Positions 26,664 to 33,364 of a stretch of DNA of 64,000 bases are shown in pieces; the stretch's first letter is position 1, and the number at the start of each line of letters is the position of its first letter. This DNA is from Pseudomonadota bacterium (GTDB lineage Bacteria; Pseudomonadota; Gammaproteobacteria; Steroidobacterales; Steroidobacteraceae): NCBI GenBank assembly GCA_016713725.1, contig JADJOO010000016.1, forward strand, positions 62,001-126,000. The letters run 5' to 3'. A program made the position numbers and the translations under genes. The notes under the pieces are model-generated. The model was not told where the DNA came from. It saw nothing but the letters and a program-made list of their open reading frames with translations, and did not search any database.

Positions 26664-27890
26664 TCATGGCCATGCTGTGACGTATCCAATGGAGAGCCCC
26701 TGCCCAAGGATGGAGAAGACCACCACGCCGTAAGTAAGCGCCACAACCGTGTCACCTTCAGGACCGATAGGAAGTGACAGGGCGAGCGCCACGGAGATAC
26801 CGCCGCGTAGACCTCCCCAGGTGAGTACCTTCCAGGAACCGCGCGGCAGGTTGAAGGCCTTCCGCAGAAGGCGCACGGGCAGTCCGACGGTGAGCAGGCG
26901 CGCAAGCAGCGTCACGATGATCGCCGCGCAGACAGCGACCAGTTCGCTGGCCGAGAACACCACCAGCAGAACCTCCATGCCGATCAGCACGAACAGCACT
27001 GCGTTGAGGATCTCGTCGATCAGCTCCCAGAAGGTATCGAGGTGGTCGCGCGTGGTGTCCGACATCGCCAGCTCGCGACCGTGGTTGCCGATCATCAGGC
27101 CCGCAACCACCATGGCCAGCGGCCCGGACACGTGCAGCCTGCTCGCCAGCGCGTATCCGCCCATGACCGCGGCTAGCGTCAACAGCACCTCGACCTGGTA
27201 GTTGTCCACGCTCTTCAGCAGGCGGAAGGTCACGTAGCCAATTGCGAATCCGAACAGCAGGCCGCCGCCCGCTTCGTGCAGCAGCAGTCCCAGTCCCTGG
27301 CCCAGCGTCGGGGTCACGCCACTCGTCACCATGCTGAGAAGCAGCGAGAAGATCACGACCCCCACGCCGTCGTTGAACAGCGATTCGCCGGCGATCACCA
27401 GTTCCAGTTCCTTGGGGGCACCGGCCGACTTGAGGATGCCCATCACGGCGATCGGGTCGGTGGGCGAGATCAGCGCACCGAACAGCAGGCAGTACGGCAG
27501 CGGCAAAGGCAGGCCGACCAGCGGCAGCGCGACCCACATGCCATAGCCGACCACGGCGGTCGACAGCAGCGTGCCGAGCACGGCCAGGGCGACCACCGGC
27601 CAGCGGAATGACTTGAGTTCGCTCAGGTCGACGTGCAGGGCGCCGGCAAACAGCAGCAACGAAAGCATGCCCTGCATCAGGACTTCCGAGAAGTCGATCG
27701 AGCGCAGCAGCGACCGCTCGTACTGCAGGAGCTCCGCTGCGACGCCCATGGCGCTCAGCCCGACGAGCAACAAGGAAAGGACCAGCGCCGCCGCCATGAC
27801 GCCGATGGCCGTCGGCAGCCCCACGAAGCGATGGTTCAGGTAGGCCAGGAGCGCCGTGATGACCAGGCAAATGGCGGAGATATCGAGCAT
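26664..27890 (-). CDS. CPA1-family Na+/H+ antiporter
   Basis: A 408-residue inner-membrane cation/proton antiporter with about 12 helices. CPA1 hallmarks are FAGALHVDLSELK, the ion-binding core LLFGALISPTDPIAVMGIL, and AGESLFNDGVGVVIFSLLL with the essential paired acidic region, plus TWGGLRGGISVALAL near the end. These transporters exchange Na+ or K+ for H+ and handle salt or pH stress. ATG 27890 is chosen because it puts the first helix at residue 4; upstream frame is non-coding in character. The C-terminus is short compared with NhaP1-type proteins but ends at a usual position. Confidence 0.9.
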   Translation of the reverse strand: MLDISAICLVITALLAYLNHRFVGLPTAIGVMAAALVLSLLLVGLSAMGVAAELLQYERSLLRSIDFSEVLMQGMLSLLLFAGALHVDLSELKSFRWPVVALAVLGTLLSTAVVGYGMWVALPLVGLPLPLPYCLLFGALISPTDPIAVMGILKSAGAPKELELVIAGESLFNDGVGVVIFSLLLSMVTSGVTPTLGQGLGLLLHEAGGGLLFGFAIGYVTFRLLKSVDNYQVEVLLTLAAVMGGYALASRLHVSGPLAMVVAGLMIGNHGRELAMSDTTRDHLDTFWELIDEILNAVLFVLIGMEVLLVVFSASELVAVCAAIIVTLLARLLTVGLPVRLLRKAFNLPRGSWKVLTWGGLRGGISVALALSLPIGPEGDTVVALTYGVVVFSILGQGLSIGYVTAWP

Positions 27891-28197
27891 GCGCTTTGCC
27901 GACGGCGATATGGCAGGGGAATGATGGTATCGCGAGCGCCGCGACAGAGCTGACTCTTGGAGCGATTGCCTTCGGAAATCTGGGACAAGGCCCGCGCATG
28001 GCCGATCGGGCATGTCCGTGAGCGGCAGCTTCTCGACCGGACGATAGGCGGCAAATGGGTCGTTCCCCGCAGGACCTCCGCTATCGGGGCGCGGCTTTAT
28101 CAGAATGGCGCTACGCTGCACGTTCACACGTCTATCACACGCCGGAGCATCGCTCTACGCAAGTGATTGATCTAGTGGGCGGAGTCGGGCAACTCAC
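27891..28197. other. Gap holding a probable element-end module before att 2
   Basis: No gene is seen. TCACACG-type direct repeats at about 28131-28148 (TTCACACGTCTATCACACGC) and a GCAACTCAC flank at 28190-28197 precede the tRNA-derived repeat. The same order (TCACACGC pair, about 60 bp, CAACTCAC, tRNA 3' end) occurs before att 3 and, in part, att 4 to 6, so it is the conserved end of an integrative element rather than random sequence. Confidence 0.6.
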
Positions 28198-28225
28198 GTG
28201 GGTTCGATTCCCATCACCCGCTCCA
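28198..28225 (+). repeat. att copy 2 (perfect copy of tRNA-Gly 3' end)
   Basis: All 28 bp are identical to 22364-22391. The flank on its left is element-like CAACTCAC instead of the tRNA anticodon stem, so this is an element/chromosome junction, not a tRNA gene. Confidence 0.9.
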
Positions 28226-28249
28226 CTTCTCTGCTTGTCCGTTTTTGCG

Positions 28250-28552
28250 TCATTCGGCGCGTCCACGGAAGGCATTCACGCAAGCGACTACCTTCAACTT
28301 CGGGTTCAGCCCAGCCCGGGCCGCGAGCCGGACGAGCAAGTCGAGGCTGAACGAACTGATCTTGCCGCGCTTGATGTCGGAGACCCTCGCCTGGGTGACC
28401 GCAAGGATCTTTGCCGCCTCCGCTTGCGTCATGCCTGAGCCGGCCAGCCAACTTCCAAGGCCTTGGAGAAGAAGCGAGCGCATCTCCATCTCCGCGGCCT
28501 GATCCTCGGGATAGAGATCCTGAAATACGCTGCGGACTTTCTTCCTAGCCAT
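28250..28552 (-). CDS. XRE-type antitoxin (HigA/HTH_37-like)
   Basis: A 100-residue DNA-binding antitoxin. The helix-turn-helix is at about 40-75: GSGMTQAEAAKILAVTQARV, then SDIKRGKISSFSLDLLVRLA. It follows the start MARKKVRSVFQDL. The gene overlaps the 3' end of the toxin gene by 8 bp (28545-28552), the usual toxin-first order for this Gp49-like/HTH_37 pair. It would repress the shared promoter together with the toxin. A second, broken copy lies at 31448-31720. Confidence 0.88.
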   Translation of the reverse strand: MARKKVRSVFQDLYPEDQAAEMEMRSLLLQGLGSWLAGSGMTQAEAAKILAVTQARVSDIKRGKISSFSLDLLVRLAARAGLNPKLKVVACVNAFRGRAE

Positions 28553-28876
28553 GGGATGCTCTCCTGGGAACTCGGGTGAGCCGTTCTCGTGCCAACTCGA
28601 TGTCTTGAAGTGCGGTCTTCGCCGTCTTCTTACGAAAGCAATGCAGTACGTAAACCGCTTCCGGCCGCGTCGCCAAGTAGATGGTCCGAAACGCTCGGAC
28701 GGATCGCGCACCCGAATTTCGCGGACACCGGGCCCGATCGATGGCATGGGCTTCCAGTCGCCAGGGTCGAGCCCGCATTGAACCCGAAATAGCTGGTGTC
28801 CCATGTCGTCCATCGCCGGAGACGGGAAGGCCTTGAGGTCGGACTTCGAGCTCCCGAGCCAGACGACAGGTTTCAT
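28545..28876 (-). pseudogene. RelE/HigB-type (phage Gp49-like) toxin, 1-nt deletion
   Basis: The toxin frame starts at ATG 28876 with MKPVVWLGSSKSDLKAFPS and runs through WKPMPSIGPGVREIRVRD. After a missing G at about 28695-28698 it continues FRTIYLATRPEAVYVLHCF and KKTAKTALQDIELARERL in another frame. The corrected 110-residue protein is a standard Gp49-like mRNA-cleaving toxin. Loss of the toxin frame with an intact antitoxin is a common tolerated state, so this deletion could be real; a base error is also possible. Confidence 0.82.
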
Positions 28877-28884
28877 GGCGGGAG

Positions 28885-28925
28885 CATAGTCGTGCAGACT
28901 GCTTTATGCAAGATATAGCATAATC
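28885..28925 (-). promoter_or_regulatory. Toxin-antitoxin promoter/operator
   Basis: Upstream of the toxin start, TATGCAAGATATAGCATA (28905-28922) is an inverted repeat with TATGC/GCATA arms and overlaps a TATGCT/TATAAA-like -10 region on the minus strand, in an AT-rich patch. HigA-type antitoxins bind palindromes of this kind. Confidence 0.6.
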
Positions 28926-29020
28926 AATTTCCACAGGATCTGGCGTTTACACGCCAATCGCACGCAGAGTCGACGTCGTCTGTAAGTATTTGATTCGGCG
29001 GACGGGCCAGGTCAACTCAC
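28926..29020. other. Element-end module before att 3
   Basis: Contains TTTACACGCCAATCGCACGC (about 28945-28964), spacer CTGTAAGTATTTGATTCGG and CAACTCAC immediately before the tRNA-derived core. This aligns with the modules before att 2 and att 5. No gene is seen. Confidence 0.55.
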
Positions 29021-29048
29021 GTGGGTTCGATTCCCATCACCCGCTCCA
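29021..29048 (+). repeat. att copy 3 (perfect copy of tRNA-Gly 3' end)
   Basis: Identical over 28 bp to the tRNA 3' end and preceded by CAACTCAC, as in att 2. Only 795 bp separate its end from that of att 2, leaving little more than the toxin-antitoxin locus between them. Confidence 0.9.
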
Positions 29049-29164
29049 TCCTTACAATTGCCTCGCCCGGATTGGCACCGCACTTGACCGCAAGCCAGGT
29101 GCGCTCATTCGAGCAAGCCTGATCGCGTGCGGTATGCTGCAGCCATCTTGCCGGACCCTGCGTT

Positions 29165-30481
29165 GTGCAATTGAAAACCGCGCTAGCCCTGGCCACCCTG
29201 CTGGGATTGTGCGTCGCCGTGCCGGCATTGGCCCGACCGGATGTCGTCGCGGTCGACACTGCTGTGCGTGCTTACATGGCGCGTGAAGGCATTCCGACGG
29301 CGCACGTCACGATCATCCGCGGCGACGAGTTGATCCTGCAACGGGGGTTCAGTTCGGCCGGTTCCGATGGGCCAACGCCGGATGCGGCGTCGGTTTTTCC
29401 GCTCGGTTCGATCTCAAAGCAGTTCACGGCGGCGACGATTCTGGCGCTCATCGATGCGGGCAAAGTGCGGCTCGACGCAAGCGTGGGGGAGTACCTGCCT
29501 GAGTGGTTCGCCGACGAACCCGCGCTCCACGTCTCGCATCTGCTTTCGCAGACATCCGGGCTGGCCGATCACCTGTGGTTGGAGGGTTACCGGCCGCTAG
29601 CCGACGATCCCGCGACTCCGATAGCAGCCTACGTCGCCCTCGCGGCCGACACGCCGCGCCGGTTCGCGCCCGGTACGCGCTGGGCCTACAGCAACACCAA
29701 TTACAAGGCGCTGGCGCTGATCGTAGAGCGGGTGACGGGTCGGCCGTTCGACAATGTGCTTGCTGACCTTGTTCTGCGACCGGCGGGACTGGACGGCATC
29801 ATGTCCTGCCACAGCTTGCGGCCCGATCAATTCGTCCCCGGGGTATCGGCCGAAGGCCGGCATACACCGCTGGACGCCAGCGCCGCCGCCTATGTCGGAG
29901 ATGGTGGACTGTGTGGCAACGCCGCTGCGCTGGTGAAGTGGATCCGTTTCGGCCTCATGTCCGGTAACGGCAGGATCTCCCGCCTCGCATTGCCGAGCCG
30001 GCTTGCGGATGGCACGCAGGTTCCTTATGGCTTTGGTCTCTCGACACGTGGGTTCCTCGGCCACTCGATGGTCTGGCATAGCGGCAACGTCGACAGCCAT
30101 AGCTCCATGATCGCTTACCTACCCGAAGAGGACCTCGGACTCGTCATCCTGACCAGCAAGGGATTCGTGTGGCTGACCGAGTTAATGCCGATGCTGCTCG
30201 GAGATGCACCTCCGGCCCGCGCGGGCGTATCGGGGCCGCCTCCGTCCGGACGCTTCGAGGATAGTCTGTTCCGTTACGTCATTACTCCCGACGGCGATAC
30301 GTTGCGCGTGGAGATCGACTTGATCGGTCCTCTCAATTTCATCCCCGCCGGTCCCCGCGAGTACGTTGCCGAGCAGTACCCGGCGACGTTTCGCATTCGA
30401 ATGCCTGCGGATGGATCACGCGATCGATTCGAGTTGGATTGGGGCGAAGTCCGTTCTTATGCACGGCGCGTGGGGGACTGA
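29165..30481 (+). CDS. Exported serine hydrolase of the beta-lactamase/DD-peptidase (class C-like) family
   Basis: A 438-residue secreted protein with a GTG start and a signal peptide ending near VPALARP. The catalytic Ser-X-X-Lys is SISK at 82-85, the Tyr-X-Asn motif is YSN at 175-177, and HSG at 305-307 takes the place of the KTG box, as in many esterase or peptidase members of the family. A C-terminal beta domain follows from about 350. True beta-lactamase activity is not implied. It lies alone between att 3 and att 4 and could be island cargo or the gene originally beside the tRNA. Confidence 0.87.
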   Translation: MQLKTALALATLLGLCVAVPALARPDVVAVDTAVRAYMAREGIPTAHVTIIRGDELILQRGFSSAGSDGPTPDAASVFPLGSISKQFTAATILALIDAGKVRLDASVGEYLPEWFADEPALHVSHLLSQTSGLADHLWLEGYRPLADDPATPIAAYVALAADTPRRFAPGTRWAYSNTNYKALALIVERVTGRPFDNVLADLVLRPAGLDGIMSCHSLRPDQFVPGVSAEGRHTPLDASAAAYVGDGGLCGNAAALVKWIRFGLMSGNGRISRLALPSRLADGTQVPYGFGLSTRGFLGHSMVWHSGNVDSHSSMIAYLPEEDLGLVILTSKGFVWLTELMPMLLGDAPPARAGVSGPPPSGRFEDSLFRYVITPDGDTLRVEIDLIGPLNFIPAGPREYVAEQYPATFRIRMPADGSRDRFELDWGEVRSYARRVGD

Positions 30482-30580
30482 GCGACCGCGGCTTCCGGCG
30501 GCTACGTCGATCGGCTGTGTTCATGGTCCTGCGGCGTCCGCTATTGAGGCGTTGTTCGCGTGAGTGGAGGTTCGCCGCAC

Positions 30581-30605
30581 ATTCACACGCCAATCACCCG
30601 CTCCA
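30581..30605 (+). repeat. att copy 4, partial, fused to an arm-type repeat
   Basis: ATCACCCGCTCCA (30593-30605) is the last 13 bp of the tRNA core. It is joined directly to TTCACACGCCA, the arm-type repeat that lies about 60-80 bp away in the other copies. This looks like a deletion between the two parts of an element end. Confidence 0.65.
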
Positions 30606-30691
30606 ACTTCACCACGACTCGACGAGCGCGAGAGGTTTCGACGGCTGTAGCGGCCGTGTCCTCCCATGGCCGTTTGAGATGAGTGAAGCCG

Positions 30692-30982
30692 TCAGGCTGC
30701 CTTGCCTGATGCAGAAATTCGCCGGACCCTGGGCGGATGCTTGCGCGCTCGCCATAGGTCGTGGTTTGCCTGCATGTTGAGCCACATCTCAGCGCTGGTC
30801 CCGAGCGCTCCCTCGAGCCTCAGGGCCATCGACGCGCTGACGCCCGCGCGGCCGTTGAGCAGCGCAGAGAGGGCTTGCCGTGTGACGCCCAGGCGCTCTG
30901 CTGCTTCGCCGATGGATACTCCTTCCGGGAGATACTCACGTAGGACTACGCCGGGGTGCGCGGGGTTGTGCATGTTGCTCAT
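30692..30982 (-). CDS. higA: HigA-family antitoxin
   Basis: A 96-residue antitoxin of the HigA addiction-module type. It opens MSNMHNPAHPGVVLREYLP and has the helix-turn-helix GVSIGEAAERLGVTRQALSALLNGRAG at about 19-45, followed by MALRLEGALGTSAEMWLNMQ, the classic HigA continuation. ATG 30982 overlaps the toxin stop (ATGA), which sets the start. It appears intact while its toxin partner is truncated. Confidence 0.9.
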   Translation of the reverse strand: MSNMHNPAHPGVVLREYLPEGVSIGEAAERLGVTRQALSALLNGRAGVSASMALRLEGALGTSAEMWLNMQANHDLWRARKHPPRVRRISASGKAA

Positions 30983-31164
30983 GAAATGATGCCGGTCAGT
31001 GGGTGCAGCCGCCACCCGGGTGCTGCCAGATCACCCGCCTTCGTCGCTGCGTCGACCGCGGTCAGTTGCAGCCGCAGCCTGGAGGCGTGCTGCGGCTGAA
31101 TGCCGGCTTTGGTGCCCTGCCTGAAGTAAGCTTCGAGCCCCTTGTGTCGGAAACTCCTGATCAC
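30979..31164 (-). pseudogene. higB: HigB-family toxin, C-terminally truncated
   Basis: A GTG-started 61-residue frame matches the first two thirds of HigB: IRSFRHKGLEAYFRQGTKAG, IQPQHASRLRLQLTAVDAA, then GWRLHPLTG. It stops there, lacking the usual last 30 or so residues (normally the WSV-NGNWRMTF-type core strands with the catalytic residues). It is therefore probably inactive. The stop overlaps higA by 4 nt, so the deletion kept translational coupling. Confidence 0.78.
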
Positions 31165-31292
31165 ATGCCATCGTGAATCGACAAGTGACACTTTACAAGT
31201 GGATCCAGCGAATGGCTCTTTGCCGCAAAACTTGACTATCACGGCACTCTGCGCCCTGGCTCCACTGATCGCGGAGCTTCGTGCCACGAGGT

Positions 31293-31365
31293 CACACGCC
31301 AGTCACACGCGGGATTACCGCCGTCTGCAAGTTGTTGATAGGGCAGGCGAGATAGTGCTGCTCTT
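31293..31365. other. Element-end module before att 5
   Basis: GTCACACGCCAGTCACACGC (about 31294-31313), then CCGTCTGCAAGTTGTTGATAG, align with the module before att 3 (CGTCGTCTGTAAGTATTTGAT). The CAACTCAC flank has diverged here to TGCTCTT. Confidence 0.55.
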
Positions 31366-31393
31366 GTGGGTTCGATTTCCATCACCCGCTCCG
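31366..31393 (+). repeat. att copy 5 (26/28 match to tRNA-Gly 3' end)
   Basis: Differs from the tRNA copy by a C to T change in the T-loop part (GATTTCCATC) and in the last base. About 450 bp to its right are paralogous to the DNA to the right of att 2, including a second copy of the toxin-antitoxin pair, so the repeat belongs to a duplicated unit. Confidence 0.85.
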
Positions 31394-31447
31394 CTTCTTT
31401 GCTTGTCCGTGTTTGCGTCATTCGACGCGCCCGCGGATGGCATTCAC

Positions 31448-31720
31448 TCAAGCGACTAACTTCAACTTTGGGTTCAGCCCCGCCCTGGTCGCCAAGCGGA
31501 CGAGCAAGTCGAGGCTGAACGAACTGATCTTGCCGCGCTTGATGTCGGAGACCCTCGCCAGGCTGACTGCAGGAATCTTTGCCACCTCCGCTTGCGTCAT
31601 GCCGGAGCCGGCCAGCCAACTTCCAAGACCTTGGAGAAGGAGCGAATGCATCTCCATCTCCGCGGTCCGATCCTCGGGCTAGAGATCCTGAAATACGCTG
31701 CGGACATTTTTCCCAGCCAT
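31448..31720 (-). pseudogene. Second copy of XRE antitoxin, amber codon at codon 14
   Basis: A paralogue of the antitoxin at 28250-28552. It begins MAGKNVRSVFQDL from ATG 31720, has TAG at 31679-31681 where copy 1 reads Tyr, and continues MEMHSLLLQGLGSWLAGSG, MTQAEVAKIPAVSLARV, SDIKRGKISSFSLDLLVRLA. It ends about 10 codons before copy 1. Internal ATG codons after the stop could give a shortened protein. Confidence 0.8.
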
Positions 31721-31835
31721 GGGATGATCTCCTGGGAACTCGGGCGAGCCGTTCTCGTGCCAACTCGATGTCTTGAAGTGCGGTCTTCGGTGTCTTCCTA
31801 CGAAAGCAATGCAGTACGTGTACCGCTTCGGGCCA
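31713..31835 (-). pseudogene. 3' fragment of a second Gp49-like toxin
   Basis: Only the last 40 or so codons remain (EAVHVLHCFRRKTPKTALQD, IELARERLARVPRRSSHG), nearly identical to the end of the toxin at 28545-28876. The stop codon has changed to Trp. To its left on the coding strand it is fused to amidohydrolase-like sequence, so the toxin's 5' two thirds were replaced. Confidence 0.75.
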
Positions 31836-31837
31836 AC

Positions 31838-32100
31838 CTGCATCAGGTTGGGAAGCGCAACCGGTGCGTCTGTGTGACTGGTCGCGTGCAGGCCCGTGTT
31901 CAGAATCGCGCGCATCGGGGAGATCCGGGCGGCCTGTTCCGGGCCGACGATCTGCTTGTACCAGTCGCCCCAGTAGTAAGGTGTCCATCGGGAACATCGA
32001 CGGAAATATGCCGAGCGACTTCAGCTCCTGCACCTGATCCGGGCGAATGAACTGACCGTGGACAAGGATCACCTGGCCCGGCTTCACGTCATGCAGCCAG
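31838..32100 (-). pseudogene. Fragment of an amidohydrolase family 3 (YtcJ-like) gene
   Basis: Minus-strand pieces read HDVKPGQVILVHGQFIRPDQ, VQELKSLGIFPSMFPM and, after a frame change, SPMRAILNTGLHATSHTDAP and VALPNLMQ. These match the C-terminal metal-site region of exported amidohydrolase family 3 proteins (HTDAPV holds a metal-binding Asp). The fragment has no start and is fused to toxin remnant 31713-31835. It is a genuine recombination scar. Confidence 0.65.
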
Positions 32101-32378
32101 TCGTGCTCGCCATCGCATCAACGTCACCGGTACCGGTACCGGGGACAGATGCACAACCCGTTGCGCGACGGATTCCATCACCGCACTTGCCGGTATTTTG
32201 CGCATCTGGCACCGCGTTGCGAACCCACGCTGTGAAGACTCACCGGTCGAGCATGTTCGCGCCAGATGCTTAGGTAAATTCCCGACTCGCCGTGGTTCGT
32301 GCCTGATGAGAACATCATTTTGGAGCAGTTGGTCCCTGGCTGATTGACCGGTGCCGCGATGCCGCCTTGGAGATCGCA
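32101..32378. other. Gap upstream of the universal stress gene
   Basis: No coding frame is convincing. A TCACCGGTACCGGTACCGGGG tandem hexamer-like run occurs at about 32124-32144. The ribosome-binding site TTGGAG of the next gene lies at the right end. Confidence 0.4.
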
Positions 32379-33311
32379 ATGGCGACTAGGAAGTCCGTCC
32401 GCACAGTCTTTGCTGCAGTTGCGGATCCTGCGGCAAGCGGGCAGGTGGCCGCCCGCAAGGCGACTGAGCTCGCCTGGTTGTTCGGCGCAGACGTCGTCCT
32501 GTACCACGCATGTTATGAGTCCCTCACTGTCGGGCGGCCTTTTTCGACACGCCGCACTGGCAAAGGTGCGGCGCGAGTTTGTAGTCCGTGCCACGCAGCA
32601 ACTGCAGTCCGTGGCCAGCGCGCTCGCGCGATCCGACGTCGAGATCGGGGTGCGTGTGGAATGGGATCGAGCCATTCCCGAGGCTATCGCACGGGCGGCA
32701 ACCCGCGAGGGGCGGATATCGTGGTGGCGGAGCCGCGTTACCGTTCAACCCGACGAAAACAAGGCCTCTCGCAGATCGACTGGGAGGTCGCCCGGCTGTG
32801 CCCCGTGCCGTTGCTGCTGGCCCGAAGCGCGGCGCCCTACTCCAAGCCCAGGGTGCTGGCTGCGCTGGATCCCGGTGCGCACGGCCTGCGCGTCTCCAGT
32901 CTCGATGTCGGCATCGTCGGCATGGCATCGTCGATTGCGTCTGCGACGAACGGCTCCGTGCGCCTTGTTCATTGCATGCGTGAACCCAGTGTTGCGCTTG
33001 CAGTCCGGCGGGCGGCCCTCCGCCGCGAGCGGCAGCGCGTCAAGTCGATGATGCAGCATCTGGCGCGTGGGGCCGGCCTCAAGGCCAGGGACGTCAGGAT
33101 CCTGGATGGAAAGCCCGTCGAGGAGTTGCTCGAGATCGTGACGACCGAGGACGCCGATGTCCTGGTGATGGGAACCATCGTGCACGGTCCCGTGCGGCAA
33201 CTGCTGATCGGCAGCACCACCGAGCAGTTGATGCACATTGCGCCCTGCGACCTGCTGCTGCTCAAGCCGAACAGCTTCCGGTTGGCCGCGAGCGGCGGCT
33301 CCCGAAATTGA
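32379..33311 (+). pseudogene. Tandem-domain universal stress protein with two compensating frameshifts
   Basis: A UspA-type protein of about 310 residues with two Usp domains. The first frame gives SVRTVFAAVADPAASGQVAA, ATELAWLFGADVVLYHACYE. Between about 32537 and 32712 the coding sense moves to the next frame (LAKVRREFVVRATQQLQSVA, then WDRAIPEAIARAATREG), and returns for GADIVVAEPRYRS. The second domain ends with the nucleotide-binding pattern VMGTIVHGPVRQLLIGSTTE and LLLLKPNSF. Total length remains a multiple of three, so a protein with a scrambled 58-residue stretch would still be made. ATG 32379 follows GGAG. Confidence 0.75.
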
Positions 33312-33364
33312 TGGAGCGATGCAGCGGGAAACGACAGTGAACCATCTCGCTCCAGCGGCTGAAG

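Noticed and set aside
28198..28225. Second and third tRNA-Gly genes at the repeats
   Set aside because: Only the T arm and acceptor 3' half are present; the D arm, anticodon arm and 5' acceptor strand are missing.
29165..30481. Antibiotic-resistance beta-lactamase
   Set aside because: The KTG box is HSG and the protein resembles the broad serine-hydrolase/esterase branch; resistance is not supported.
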